Source: Sambucus nigra
Lineage: Eukaryota > Streptophyta > Magnoliopsida > Dipsacales > Adoxaceae
Assembly: GCA_949130495.1 (NCBI GenBank)
Contig: OX422214.1
Coordinates: 257,118,187-257,182,186, forward strand
Direction: 5' to 3'
Length of the DNA stretch: 64,000 bases
In this document: positions 12,914 through 25,451 of the stretch, in pieces
How positions within the stretch are numbered: position 1 is the first letter of the stretch
Layout of the letters: each line of letters starts with the position of its first letter
Notes under the pieces: generated by a model
Databases searched by the model: none
Seen by the model: the letters and a program-made list of their open reading frames with translations, nothing else
Told to the model about the DNA's origin: nothing
Translations under genes and position numbers: made by a program

Positions 12914-13359
12914 TGTCTGGTCAAGCTAAAACGAGAGAGACTTCTCATCGAACGTACCCAAGTGCAGACGAGGCTGTAGGTTTCTATTAACGCCCAACGG
13001 TGTTTCACGGCAGCTTCTTTGGGCCTTCCTAGAGATTTTTTCTCTTCCTCGGATTTATCGTTTCTCTTAGGCTAATGGATTTTTTGTATATATCCTCCAT
13101 CTGCTTTTATCTATGTAATTCTTGGGCGATAGCTCCCAAATTTGTAATGGTCCATTATTTATGAATGAAGGATGTATACTTTTCAATTCTTCCATGTGTT
13201 GTGGCTGCTTTTGTATGTTATAAATTTTTGCATTTCTGCAATTCTTTCATTGTGTTTAAATCGTAACTAAAACTTGTATACTCATAACAACAGCTAGTTA
13301 TAACAGTGGTTCAAACTTGGTTGTTTACACGTAATAAACCTTCAGCCATTTATTGTTAA

Positions 13360-13666
13360 TTTTAAATGGCTTATCTTCCTCCAACTTCGAAATCAAACAA
13401 TAACCTAAATCATGAGCCTCCCTTACAACGAAATGTCCCTCCCAGTTGGCTGCAAACTTTGGTGAGGAAGCCCCCTGATGTGCTTCACTGCTGCTTTCCA
13501 AACGAGGTCTCCCTCCACGAACTTCCTTGGTCTCACCAAGTTATCGTATTCCTTGGAGAGTTGTTTCGTATACATTTGAAAGTGTTGCATCGCATTATCT
13601 CTGTGTTCATCCAATGCTTCCAACTGCACATGTCTATTCTGAGGGAGCATGCTACTTCGCAACTCT
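13360..13666 (-). pseudogene. Gypsy integrase C-terminal fragment
   Basis: Read on the minus strand it contains LDEHRDNAMQHFQMYTKQL followed by YDNLVRPRKFVEGDLVWK. This is the region after the catalytic core in Tat-lineage integrases that ends in the GDLVLR-like box. The catalytic core is absent. It lies directly against the truncated 5' LTR, as expected if a deletion joined them. Confidence 0.8.
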
Positions 13667-14832
13667 ATAATAAGTTAATTAGCCCAAGACCTTGGATTAA
13701 TGATGGGATATACAAACACAAACCCGATGAAGATGAATTCAGATTAAACTCACAAATCTCTCGAGTATAACTCAAGGGATATTAATGAACTATAGAAGTA
13801 ACTTAGGTAGAGAGAGAGAGAAGTAAGCACCCTAGATACACCTTGGTAGGCAGGTGGAAACACACCCAACACCCTCAAGAATCTCTGTCAAGTATTAAAA
13901 GCCTCGCAGTAAACACCAATGGTGAGTGGATAAACCCTTTAGTTTGTAATAACTCTCTATCTCTCTGATGTGTATCTCTAGTAATAAATCCAGAGTTCTC
14001 AGAAAGATCACTAAAAGATCATATCTCTCCTCAGGGGTGGTTGGGGTCCTTAAATAGCCCCCCACACCATCCCCGAGGCAACTCAGTCATTAAAGACAAT
14101 GAAAGACATCCCTCAAACTTTATGTCACAACATTAAATGCCTGATGCACTAGTTGTCTCCACGTCATAAACTTTAAATGCTAAGACATGCCTTTTACCTA
14201 ACCACTATGTGTCAGGGGGCTGTGGTCGCAGAGGTGGCTCACCAACTGCCTGACAGCCCAAAATATCATGGTAGTTTACTCAAGTACATGTCTGACATTG
14301 CTTGGTTGGTTAGTGACATTAGATAAAGTAGATGTGACATTAAGTAGAGGGTTATTTGGTTCATAACTCAACGCCCGATGGAACTTCAAGCTGCTCCGCC
14401 CGAGGTTCCACGGCCAGGGTCCTTTGGTGTTTTTACCAGGTGTATCTAAGATGGCCAGGACAAGCCCAACGGTGCCTCACTTCTCAATCCTCCAAACCAA
14501 GTCCCTCTAAAGTTCCCACGGTGAGGTCATTCGATAGAGCATGAAAGATCTCCCAGGCCCTGCCAAGCCTGGTCTCTCGTAAGTACTGTTTGACCTCACA
14601 CAAACTCACTTATTATTAGCGTTACGCCATTACAACCGTTATAGCTTACAGTCAAAAAATACAATATGATTAATACAACAAGCTAAAATATGAGCTGCTG
14701 CGCCAAGCTGCCTCGCTGAGTTGCCACACCTGAGCTGTCACGCTTGAGCTGCCTCGGTTGATTAATCTTAAACAATATTGCTAATTAGGGATTTGTCCCT
14801 AATCTCAAGATTACCTTCAAGCCCCCACTACA
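13667..14832 (-). repeat. 5' LTR of gypsy element A (inner end truncated)
   Basis: It is nearly identical to the partner LTR from 6541 onward, with scattered substitutions only, and lacks the MITE. The 55 or so bases that should adjoin the primer-binding site are missing, and no primer-binding site is present next to it. Confidence 0.85.
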
Positions 14833-14837
14833 CACGT

Positions 14838-15332
14838 GACCTAGACTTGGTGCCACAGATCCATAGGAGTGATCTTGGCTCTGTTACAAAAAACTGAGGA
14901 TTTGGGCACAGTCCCATAGCAGTTATCCTCTGTCCTCACCCGTTGCACTAAAAGTTTACCGGCTTGCTTATAAACATTACACGCATCCCAATCAAACTTT
15001 ACGACAAAATCAGCGTCGCACAGCTGGCTAATGCTGAGAAGGTTTTCTTTCAAACCTTTGACGTACAAAACATTCTCTAGCTTAGGAAATCCTGGTAACT
15101 TTACTGTACCTCGTCCTACGATGCTAGACTTGCTCCCATCTCCAAAGGTGACTCTACCTTCCTTATAATCCTCTAGGTAGGTAAAAAATGAGGCATCACT
15201 GGTCATATGTCTGGAGCACCCACTATCGAAACACCACTGTGAGGTATTATGTGCTTTGAGAGCGACATGAACAAAAAGGGTCTTTTCGTCTTTATTAGGT
15301 ACCCAAGAAGTGGTAACCTTTTGTTTACCCTT
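14838..15332 (-). pseudogene. Copia polyprotein: protease and start of pre-integrase region
   Basis: On the minus strand it shows CFDSGCSRHMT, the copia protease active-site region (Asp-Ser-Gly), then FGDGSKSSIVGRG, LLSISQLCD and finally DLWHQV at the gypsy junction. It joins gag (across the CACTA insertion, 25452) to integrase (across the gypsy insertion, 6477). One base appears lost at the right gypsy junction, which shifts the frame. The open frame continues a little past 15332 into the CACTA end; that extension is not copia. Confidence 0.85.
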
Positions 15333-15486
15333 CATTACAACGAAACTGTCAATCTGGCACACGTGGACAGGGGGAATCTGGCACAGTTTTAAACTGTGCC
15401 AAAATTTGGCACAGTTTCTTAAAATTCTGGCACAGTTTTAAACTGTGCCAAAATCTGGCACGGTTTTAAAATGTGCCAAAATCGTT
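15333..15486. repeat. Left TIR and subterminal repeats of the CACTA element
   Basis: The degenerate terminal repeat is followed by inverted pairs of GGCACAGTTTTAAACTGTGCC and its variants (about 15378-15486). Each near-perfect palindrome could form a hairpin, and such motifs are the usual transposase-binding units in this superfamily. Confidence 0.8.
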
Positions 15487-17835
15487 CAAAATTAAAAAAA
15501 ATACTAAAATAGAAGACTTTTCATTCAGCTCACTCTTCACTCAATTCCCCCTCCCGCTTTTCACCTAATCCTTGCTTTCTCTTTGAAAGAAAAAAACGAT
15601 GCAGTCATCCCCGTCGTCATTCTCTCTACGTCGCTCGCTCTTTGCACCGTTCATCACTCCCCGTCGTCGTTCATACCTCTCCGGCGCAATACTGGTAAAA
15701 ACGATTCACTCTCTCTGCGCTCGCTCTCTCTCTACGCCACTCGCTCTCTGCGTCGCTCTCTCTCTACGCCGTTCAGACCTCCCCGTCGCCGGTCATACCT
15801 CTCCGGCGCAACACTGGTAAGAACTGATAGATCAAATCGTTTTCAATCAAATGATTTCTCAAAACCAAACCAAAACTCTGTAATCTGAGATGTATTTTCA
15901 CCAAACCAACACAATGGGTTTGGGTTTGGTTTGGGTGAATACTTAGTTTATGAAATGTAACTAACTTTGTTGTTTCGTTTATACTTTGCTGAAAAGGTTG
16001 TATCCCAAACATGACAGGGCCTGTATATTTAATTTAAAGCCCTAGTACACTATATGCAGTTGTTTTTAATGTCCGCAATGCCTTACAGAACGCTTGAGGT
16101 TATTAATTCAATTTTCTTTATCTGTTTCTAAGCTTTTTGAGATTGTCAAAATAAGTTACGAGCTAATGAAAGACACACAATTAACTAAAAACTTCAAAGA
16201 AATGTGCAAGTGTGTTGGCAGTGTCTACTTTTGTCAGAGTTCAGAAGCTTGATGCCAATGAGGACTCGTTTGGCAACTCAATTCCAAGGATTAGAATTGG
16301 AAGGCCTATTTCAAGTCCGTGGAATTAAAATTGGTCTTTCAATTCCATTTTTATGGTTTGGAATTCGGTTTCCAAACGAACCCTGAATTTCAAGTCTTAG
16401 TGGAAATCGTTTCCAAGATCTCTTGTGAATGTGTTTTTGTTTTGCCACATTAGCTCACACTTGCAACATCTCTTTTGACTTTTCTTGTTCTTTTTTATCT
16501 AGGCCTCCGAGGTGGTCTGTCAAATCGTTTCTAGTCAAACGATTCACACCAAATAATTTTTGGTTAAAATCTGAGATGTATTTTGTTGATATGTTGCTCA
16601 GTGCAATTTTTAAGAAATTCGTCTCTTGCCAACGAGATATCAAATTATTAATTTATAGAGTGGGACATTGCTTTTGCTTGGATTTTTACACATAGAATTC
16701 TCTCGAATTCATTAAATTCGAGCTATGATTTTAGATTTCAATGATCCCTCTCTCGCCCTGCTTATCTTTTGGTGGGATTTGTGACTTCTGATGTGGTTTG
16801 TTTTGGTTTAATGGTTGATTTCTTCGTTTAAAGGCTGATTGGGAGATGTGTGGTTGATTTTATCTTTGTTCTAGTGTTCTTGGGGGGTCGGAGGATGTGT
16901 TATTGGGGTATTGTTTGTTAAGGATTGTTTTGATGCTTTTTTGAAAGATTTCTTCGAGATTATTTGTTTGGCAAGGTGAGTTTGTTTATCTTTAGTTATT
17001 TCTGATTCTCATGTGATTTTTTAAGATGCGGTTTATTTTTTATTATGGGAGTTTTTTTTCATCCATTGGTGTAGAAACTTGTTCCTCTATTGGCTTGCTA
17101 ATGAGACAACAAGTCTTAGTGTATTTTACTCCATGTTTGCGTCTTTGATAGTTTTTCAGATTCTCGTGAAAATGTCTCTAAAGTAATTCGAGTAGGATAA
17201 CAATAGTTCTAGTTCGAGCTACGTGTAAAAAAAATTGTTTGATATTTGTTCCAACCTTGAATTCTTGATGAGTTCAGTATTAAATTGGGGTTTAGAATTT
17301 TCGGTCCATTTTTTTAATAAAAGGGACATGTTATCAATTTCACACACGTGTGTGTATAATCATATATGGGTACTGTAATATTAAAGAGTTTGATCCAGTG
17401 CTGGGTGGGAATTGAATGCAGGTATTGGGGAGGTTTGGAGATCAAAAGGCCAGCATAGGTTGCCAGTGATTTGTTTAGTTTTGTTTTACAAAGGTTCAAC
17501 TCAGGCCAGTCCCATCCAATCTTAATCAAGTTACTACAGGTAACTATTATTTAGTACCCATTTATTAACCTTTTAAAATGCAATGAATTATTTCTACTCA
17601 GCATTTATATTTTGTCTTTTTCATTCTATATCTCATCATTCCTTTTAAACTTTGAAAATCACTTCATGGCTTACTTTAGAGCTTATTTAGTTAAATTGGT
17701 GGAAGGGATTGTTGGTGGTTTGGTTTTGGAATTTGTTGTTGATGTTGAGTTTATTTTAAATGTTAAAACATGTTGGATTTAACAAAAATACAAATGAAAC
17801 TATGCCAAAATTTTCTAAAATCAATAAACGTTATA
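15487..17835 (+). other. Leader-like interior of the CACTA element, no protein recognised
   Basis: A CT-rich stretch (15520-15600) resembles a plant 5' leader. Two short open frames begin at 15583 and 15599. A segment containing CATACCTCTCCGGCGCAA occurs twice (about 15672 and 15791), each followed by ACTGGTAA, which resembles a splice donor. The rest to 17835 is AT-rich with intron-like T-runs and one acceptor-like site. An exon-intron organisation without a conserved protein is possible; I cannot assign a function. Confidence 0.4.
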
Positions 17836-20800
17836 AATTGATTAAAAGCATACCGTTAGAGGATGAAAACCCAAACCAGCCCCCAAACGACCCCGTAGGA
17901 GGCACGAAAACCTCGCACGGGACCAATGTAACTTGTACGAACTGACCGTGTAGTCTCGGGTCTCTCGGTTTGAGAATACGACGTTAATTTGCAAAAATCA
18001 ACACTTAGAATTAAAAACACATCGTTAAATGGTGAAAACCCAAACCAGCCCCCAAACGACCCCGTAGTAGGAACAAACATCTCGGACGGGACCAATGTAA
18101 CTTGTACGAACTTAACGCGTAGTCCCGGGTCTCCCGGTTTGAGAATACAACGTTAATTTGCCCAAATCAACACTTAGAGTTAAAAACAAGCCTTTAAAGG
18201 GTGAAAACAAAAACCATCCCCCAATCGACCCCGTAGGAGGCACGAACACATCGTACGGGACCAATGTAACTTGTAGGAACTAACCGCGTAGTCCCGGGTC
18301 TCCCAGTTTGAGAATACGACATTCATTTGCTAAAATCAACACTTAGAGTTAAAAATATGTCGTTAATGGGTGAAAACCCAAACCAGCCCCCAAATGACTC
18401 TGTAGGAGGCACGAAAACCGCGTACGGCACCCATGTAACTTGTAGGAACTGACCGCGTAGTCCCTGGTCTCTCGGTTTGAGAGTATGACGATAATTTGCC
18501 AAAATCACACTTAGAGTTAAAAACATGCCGTTAAAGGGTGAAAACTCAAACCAGCCCCCAAACGACCCCGTAGGAGGCACGAACACCTCGCACGGGACCC
18601 ATGTAACTTGTAGGAACTGACCGCGTAGTCCCGGGTCTCTCGATTTGAGAGTATGACGATAATTTGCCAAAATCAACACTTAGAGTTAAAAACATGCCGT
18701 TAAAGGGTGAAAATCCAAACCAACCCCCAAACAACCCCGTAGGAGGCACGAACACATCTCACGGAACCCATGTAACTCGTAGGAACTGACCGCGTAGTCC
18801 CGGGTCTCCCAGTTTGAGAGTATAACGATAATTTGACAAAATCACACTTAGAGTTAAAAACATGCCGCTAAAGGGTGAAAACCCAAACCAGCCCCCAAAC
18901 GACCCCGTAGGAGGCACGAACACCTCGCACGGGACCCATGTAACTTGTAGGAACTGACCGCGTAGTCCCTGGTCTCTCAGTTTGAGAGTATGACGATAAT
19001 TTACCAAAATCACACTTAGAGTTAAAAACATGCCGCTAAAGGGTGAAAACCCAAACCAGCCCCCAAACGACCCCGTATGAGCCACGAACACCTCGCACGG
19101 GACCAATGTAACTCGTAGGAACTGACCACGTAGTCCCGGGTCTCCCGGTTTGAGAGTATGACGATAATTTTCAAAAATCACACTTAGAGTTAAAAACATG
19201 CCGTTAAAGGGTGAAAACCCAAACCATCCTCCAAACGACCTCGAAGGAGGCACGATCACTTCGCACGGGACCAATGTAAATTGTAGGAACTGACCACGTA
19301 GTCCCGGGTCTCCCAGTTTGAAAGTATGACAATAATTTGCAAAAATCACACTTAGAATTAAAAATAAGCCGTTAAAGGGTGAAAACCCAAACCAACCCAC
19401 AAACGACCCCGTAAAAGGCACGAACACCTCGCACGGGACCAATGTAACTTGTAGGAACTGACCGCGTAGTCCCGGGTCTCCCGATTTAATAATACGACGT
19501 TAATTTGCCAAAATCAACACTTAGAGTTAAAAACATGCCTTTAAAGAGTGAAAACCCAAACCAGCCCCCAATCGACCCCGTAGGAGGCACGAACACCTCG
19601 CACGGGACCCATGTAACTTGTTGGAACTGACCGCGTAGTCTCGGATCTCCCGGTTTGAGAGTATGACGATAATTTGCAAAAATCATCACTTAGACTCAAA
19701 AACATGCCGTTAAAGGGTGGAAACCCAAACCAGCCCCGAAACGACCCCGTAGGAGGCACGAACACCTCGCACTGGACCAATGTAACTTGTAGGAACTAAC
19801 CGCGTAGTCCTGGGTCTCTCGGTTTGAGAGTATGACGATAATTTACCAAAATCAACATTTAGACTTAAAAACATGCTGTTAAAGTATGAAAACCCAAACC
19901 AACCCCCAAACGGCCCCGTAGGAGGCACGAACACCTCGCACGGGACCCATGTAACTTGTAGAAACTGACCGCGTAGTCTCGAGTCTCTCGGTTTGAGAGT
20001 TTGATGATAATTTGGCAAAATCACACTTAGAGTTAAAAACATGTCGTTAAAGGGTGGAAACCCAAACCAGCTCCCAAACGACCCCGTAAGAGGCACGAAC
20101 ACCTCGCACGGGACCCATGTAACTTCTAGGAACTGACCGCGTAGTCCCGGGTCTCTCGATTTGAGAGTTTGACGATAGTTTGCCAAAATCACACTTAGAG
20201 TTAAAAACATGCCGCTAAAGGGTGAAAACCCAGACCAGCCCCCAATCGACCCCGTACGAGGCACGAACACCTCGCACGGGACCAATGTAACTTGTAGGAA
20301 CTGACCACGTAGTTCCGGGTCTCTCGGTTTTAGAGTATGACGATAATTTGCCAAAATCAACACTTAGAGTTAAAAACATTCGGTTAAAGGGTGAAAACCC
20401 AGACCAACCCCCAAACGACCCCGTAGGAGGCACGAACACATCGCACGGGACCCATGTAACTTGTAGGAACTGACCGCGTAGTCCCGGATCTCCCGGTTTG
20501 AAAGTAGGACGATAATTTGCCAAAATCACACTTAGAGTTAAAAACATGTCGCTAAAGGGTGAAAACTCAAACCAGCCCCCAAACGACCCCGTAGGAGGCA
20601 CGAATACCTCGCACGGGACCCATGTAACTTGTAGAAACTAAACGCGTAGTCCCGGGTCTCTCGGTTTGAGAGTTTGATGCTAATTTGGCAAAATCACACT
20701 TAGAGTTAAAAACATGCCGTTAAAGGGTGAAAATCCAAACCAGCCCCCAAACAGCCCCGTGGGAGGCACGAACACCTCGCACGGGTCCCATGTAACTTGT

Positions 20801-23800
20801 AGGAACTGACAGCGTAGTCCCGAGTCTCTCGATTTGAGAGTATGATGATAATTTGCCAAAATCAACACTTAGAGTTAAAAACATATCGTTAAAGGGTGAA
20901 AACCCAAACCAGCCCCCAAACGACCCCGTAGGAGGCACGAACACCTCGCACGGGACCAATGTAACTTGTAGGAACTGATCGCGTAGTCCCGAGTCTCCCG
21001 GTTTGAAAGTATGACGATAATTTGCCAAAATCACATTTAGAGTTAAAAACATGCCGTTAAAGGTTGAAAACCCAAACCGGCCCCCTAATGACCCCGTAGG
21101 AGGCACGAACACCTCGTACGGGACCAATGTAACTTGTAGGAACAGACCATGTAGTCCCGGGTCTCTCGATATGAGAGTATGATGATAATATACCAAAATC
21201 AGCACTTAGACTTGAAAACATGTCGTTAAAGAGTGGAAACCCAAACCAGCTCCTAAACGACCCCGTAGGAGGCACGAAAAACCTCGCACGGGACCAATGT
21301 AACTTGTATGAACTGACCGTGTAGTCTCGGGTCTCTCGATTTGAAAATACGACGTTAATTTGCAAAAATCAACACTTAGAATTAAAAACACGTCGTTAAT
21401 GGGTGAAAACCCAAACCAGCCCCCAAACGACCCCATAGGAGGAACAAACACCTCGCACGGGACCAATGTAACTTGTACGAACTGACCGCGTAGTCTCGGG
21501 TCTCCCGATTTGAGAATACGACGTTAATTTTCCAAAATCAACACTTAGAGTTAAAAACAAGCCTTTAAAGGGTGAAAACAAAAACCATACCCCAATCGAC
21601 CCCGTAGGAGGCACGAAAACCGCGCACGGCACCCATGTAACTTGTAGGAACTGATCGCGTAGTCCCGGATCTCTCGGTATGAGAGTTTGATGATAATTTG
21701 ACAAAATCACACTTAGAGTTAAAACCATACCGTTAAAGGGTTAAAACCCAAACCAGCCACCAACCGGTCCCGTAGGAGGCACGAACACCTCGCACGGGTC
21801 CCATGTAACTTGTAAAAACTGACCGCGTAGTCCCGAGTCTCTCGGTTTGAGAGTATGATGAAAATTTGTTAAAATCAACACTTAGAGTTAAAAACATGTC
21901 GTTAAAGGGTGAAAACCCAAACCAACCCCCAAATGACCCCGTAGGAGGCACGAAAACATCGCACGGGACCCATGTAACTCGTAGGAACTGACCGCGTAGT
22001 CCCGGGTCTCCCGGTTTGAGAGTATAACGATAATTTGCCAAAATCACAAACATGCCGCTAAAGGGTGAAAACCCAAACTAGCTCCCAAACGACCCCGTAG
22101 GAGGCACGAACACCTCGCACGGGACCCATGTAACTTGTAGGAACTGACCTCGTAGTCCCTGGCCTCTCGGTTTGAGAGTATGACGATAATTTGTCAAAAT
22201 CACACTTAGAGTTAAAAACATGTCGCTAAAGGGTGAAAACCCAAACCAGCCCCCAAACGACCCCGTATGAGGCACGAACACCTCGCACGGAACCAATGTA
22301 ACTCGTAGGAACTGATCATGTAGTCCCGGGTCTCCCGGTTTGAGAGTATGATGATAATTTTCAAAAATCACACTTAGAGTTAAAAACATGACGTTAAAGG
22401 GTGAAAACCAAAACCAGCCCCCAAACGACCCCGTAGGAGGCACGAACACCTCGCACGGGACCAATGTAACTTGTAGGAACCTGCCGCGTAGTCCCGGATC
22501 TCCCGGTTTGAGAGTATTACGATAATTTGTCAAAATCACACTTAGAGTTAAAAACATGCCGTTAACGGTTGAAAACCCAAATCGGCCCCAAACGACCCCC
22601 TAGGAGGCACGAACACCTTGCACAGGACCAATGTAACTTGTAGGAACTGACCGCGTAGTCCCGGGTCTCTCGATATGAGAGTATGACGATAATTTATCAA
22701 AATCAACGCTTAGACTTAAAAACATGCCGTTAAAGGGCGGAAACCCAAACCATCCCCAAACGACCCCGTAGGAGGCACGAACACCTCGCACGGGACCCAT
22801 GTAACTTGTAGAAACTGACCGCGTAGTCTCGAGTCTCTCGGTTTGAGAGTTTGATGATAATTTGGCAAAATCACACTTAGAGTTAAAAACATGTCGTTAA
22901 AGGGTGAAAATCCAAACCAGCCCCCAAACGGCCCCGTAGGAGGCACGAACACCTCGCACGGGTCCCTTGTAACTTGTAGGAACTGACCGCGTAGTCCCGA
23001 GTCTCTCGATTTGAGAGTATGATGATAATTTGCCAAAATCAACACTTAGAGTTAAAAACATGTCGTTAAAGGGTGAAAACCCAAACCAGCCCCCAAACGA
23101 CCCCGTAGGAGGCACGAACACATCTCACGGGACCCATGTAACTCGTAGGAACTGACCGCGTAGTCCCGGGTCTCCCAGTTTGAGAGTATAACGATAATTT
23201 TCCAAAATCACACTTAGAGTTAAAAACATGCCGCTAAAGGGTGAAAACCCAAACCAGCCCCCAAACGACCCCGTTGGAGGCACGAACACCTCGCACGGGA
23301 CCAATGTAACTCGTAGGAACTGACCGCGTAGTCCCGGGTCTCCCGGTTTGAGAGTATGATGATAATTTGCAAAAATCACACTTAGAGTTAAAAACATGCC
23401 GTTAAAGGGTGAAAACCAAATCAGCCCCCAAACGACCTGTTAGGAGGGACGAACACTTCGCACAGGACCAATGTAACTTGTAGGAACTGACCGCGTAGTC
23501 CCGGGTCTCCCGGTTTGAGAGTACGACGTTAATTTGTAAAACTCACACTCAGAGTTAAAAACAAGCCGTTAAGGGATGAAAATTCAAATCAGCCCCCAAA
23601 CGATCCCGTAGGAGGCACGAACACTTCGCACGGGACTAATGTCACTTGTAGGAACTGACCGCGTATTCCCGGGTCTCCCGGTTTGAGAGTATGACAATAA
23701 TTTGCCAAAATCAACACTTAGACTTAAAAACATGCCGTTAAAGGGTGAAAACCCAAACCAGCCCCCAAACGACCTCGTAGGAGGCACGGACATCTCGCAC

Positions 23801-24548
23801 GGGATCAATGTAACTCGTAGGAACTGACTGCGTAGTCCCGGGTCTCCCAATTTGAAAGTATGACGATAATTTGTAAAAATCACACTTAGAGTTAAAAACA
23901 TGCCGTTAAAGGGTGAAAACCCAAACCAGCCCCCAAACGACCTCGTAGGAGGCATGAACTCTTCGCACGGGACCAATGTAACTTGTAGGAACTGACCACG
24001 TAGTCCCGGATCTCCCGGTTTGAGAGTATGATGATAATTTGCAAAAATCACACTTAGAGTTAAAAACATGCCGTTAAAGGGTGAAAACCTAAACCAGCCC
24101 CCAAACGACCCCGTAGGAGGCACGAACACCTCACACGGGACCAATGTAACTTGTAGGAACTGACCGCGTTGTCCCGGGTCTCCCAGTTTGAAAGTGTGAC
24201 GATAATTTGCAAAAATTAACACTTAGACTTAAAAACATGCCGTTAAAGGGTGAAAACCCAAACCATCCCTCAAACAACCCCGTAGGAGGCACGAACACCT
24301 CGCATGGGACCAATGTAACTTGTAGGAACTGACCTCGTAGTCCCGAGTCTCCCGGTTTGAGAGTATGACGATAATTTTCCAAAATCACACTTAGAGTTAA
24401 AAACATGCCGTTAAAGGGTGAAAACCCAAACCGGCCCCCAAATGACCCCGTTGGAGGCACGAACACCTCGCACGGGACCAATGTAACTTGTAGGAACTGA
24501 TCGTGTAGTCCCGGGTCTCTCGGTTTGAGAGGATGACGATAATTTCCA
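17836..24548. repeat. 168-bp satellite array, about 40 copies
   Basis: Head-to-tail units run without interruption. The landmark GAGTATGACG recurs at 18481, 18649, 18818 (variant) and 18986, giving spacings of 168-169. Each unit holds AACCCAAACCAGCCCCCAAA, GACCCCGTAGGAGGCACGAA and GAACTGACCGCGTAGTCCC. Units differ by scattered substitutions and by an extra base in AAAATCA(A)CACTTAG. Because 168 is 56 codons, minus-strand frames stay open across several units and produce repeated pseudo-proteins; I do not read these as genes. At the edges the units diverge and stop abruptly at about 24546. Confidence 0.95.
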
Positions 24549-25040
24549 CTCATATATGTAATTTTTTAGTTTGAGTATTTTTTTTTTTTTGTAAATTATT
24601 GGGTTACTAATATCGTATCTTTTCTGTATCCTATTTTTTTGCAGGATAACAGTTTATCGTTGGCTTTTATTCACGTGGAACACACAAAGAACTCAATGGT
24701 TTACAAAAGGGGTTTATTAATGATTCCATTTTTTTGTGTCATGGTCGTACGGTCTTTTGTTGTTTTAGTGTTGTCTTTTATGGCCGTGCGGGCTTTTGTT
24801 AGTTAATTGTTATATTTTGTGGCCGTGCGGGCTTTATGTTAGGCAGGTTTTGTATTAACAGGTTTTGGAATGTCCTGAAAATAGAGGAAACTCTGTCCAA
24901 TTTTTTTTAGGCCTGTGAGCTATTAAAGACTTGTAGTATTTTGAAGTTTGTATGTACATCAGTTTATTAATAGCGCGCAATATTATTAATTTGTGAATTT
25001 TGTGCTTTCAAATAATAATTTTTTCTGTTTTTTATAAAAA
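24549..25040 (+). other. Right interior of the CACTA element, no gene
   Basis: After the satellite there is a T-rich run ending TTTTTTTGCAG at about 24645, a good splice acceptor on the plus strand. A low-coding stretch follows with GGCCGTGCGGGCTTTTGTTAG-like text that recurs in variant form (about 24741, 24781, 24820). No protein family is recognised. It could be a terminal exon of the leader-like unit at 15.5-15.8 kb, which would make the satellite intronic. Confidence 0.35.
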
Positions 25041-25451
25041 AATTGGCACAGTTCAAAACCGTGGCAAAAGTGTATTATAATTTGGCACGCTTTTGAACTG
25101 TGCCAAATTTTTTTAAACTGTGCTGAATCTGGCACAGTTAAAAACTATGCCAAAAGTGTGCCAGAAATATCAAATTCTGGCACGGTTTAAAAGTGTGCCA
25201 GAAGTGTTCCTGTTTGGCTGAATCTGGCACAGTCAAAAACTGTGCCAAAAGTGTGCCAGAAATATCAAATTCTGGCACGGTTTAAAAGTGTGCTAGAAGT
25301 GTTCCTGTTTGGCTGAATCTGGCACACTTTTGAGCCGTGCCAGAAAAAAATTGCCATTTTGGAACACTTGATTCTGGCACAGTTCAAAACCGTGCCAGAT
25401 TTGATCTGGCACGGTTTTAAACCGTGCCAGAATCCTGTTTTTGGTGTAGTG
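25041..25451. repeat. Right subterminal repeats and TIR of the CACTA element
   Basis: There are at least ten GGCACAGTT / GGCACGGTTT-type units in both orientations. A duplicated stretch (about 25126-25215 and 25222-25318) contains CCAGAAATATCAAATTCTGG. The strict terminal repeat ends at 25451. Confidence 0.85.

Larger units (their letters stand above)
6483..14832 (-). mobile_element. Ty3/gypsy Tat-type element, pol deleted, carrying an antisense spliced PMD gene
   Basis: It begins TGTAAGAGGG, ends CTACA and is flanked by CACGT (6478-6482, 14833-14837) inside the copia pre-integrase region. The LTRs are 6483-8281 and 13667-14832. A polypurine tract read on the minus strand (8282-8292) abuts the low-coordinate LTR, so the element points leftwards. 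Only the C-terminal tail of a gypsy integrase remains (13360-13666, minus), directly against the 5' LTR. That LTR lacks the last 55 bp or so of its partner. A single deletion from the 5' LTR end through primer site, gag, protease, RT and most of integrase explains both facts. Between the integrase tail and the 3' LTR lies a plus-strand, hence antisense, multi-exon gene (8839-12913), the position where Tat-lineage elements are known to carry extra reading frames. Confidence 0.85.
15333..25451. mobile_element. Non-autonomous CACTA (En/Spm-type) transposon, 10.1 kb, with satellite core
   Basis: The right end, read inwards, is CACTACACCAAAAACAGG. The left end is CATTACAACGAAACTGT, which matches after a C-to-T change in the CACTA motif. 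The 3-bp duplication CTT flanks it (15330-15332, 25452-25454), and removing it restores the copia gag-protease reading frame. Subterminal regions are built of many direct and inverted copies of CTGGCACAGTTTAAAACTGT-like units, as CACTA elements typically have. No TNP2-like transposase is visible. The interior holds a transcription-unit-like leader and about 40 copies of a 168-bp satellite. Confidence 0.85.

Noticed and set aside
17836..24548. CRISPR-like regular repeat spacing
   Set aside because: Units are contiguous 168-bp monomers without spacers, in a plant genome.
18323..24553. Many minus-strand open frames of 60-227 codons in the satellite region
   Set aside because: They are the same 56-codon translation of a tandem repeat in shifting frames; no start context, domain or codon bias supports genes.
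25293..25451. C-terminal part of the long minus-strand frame that starts in copia gag
   Set aside because: After 25452 it reads into the CACTA terminal repeats and is not copia protein.
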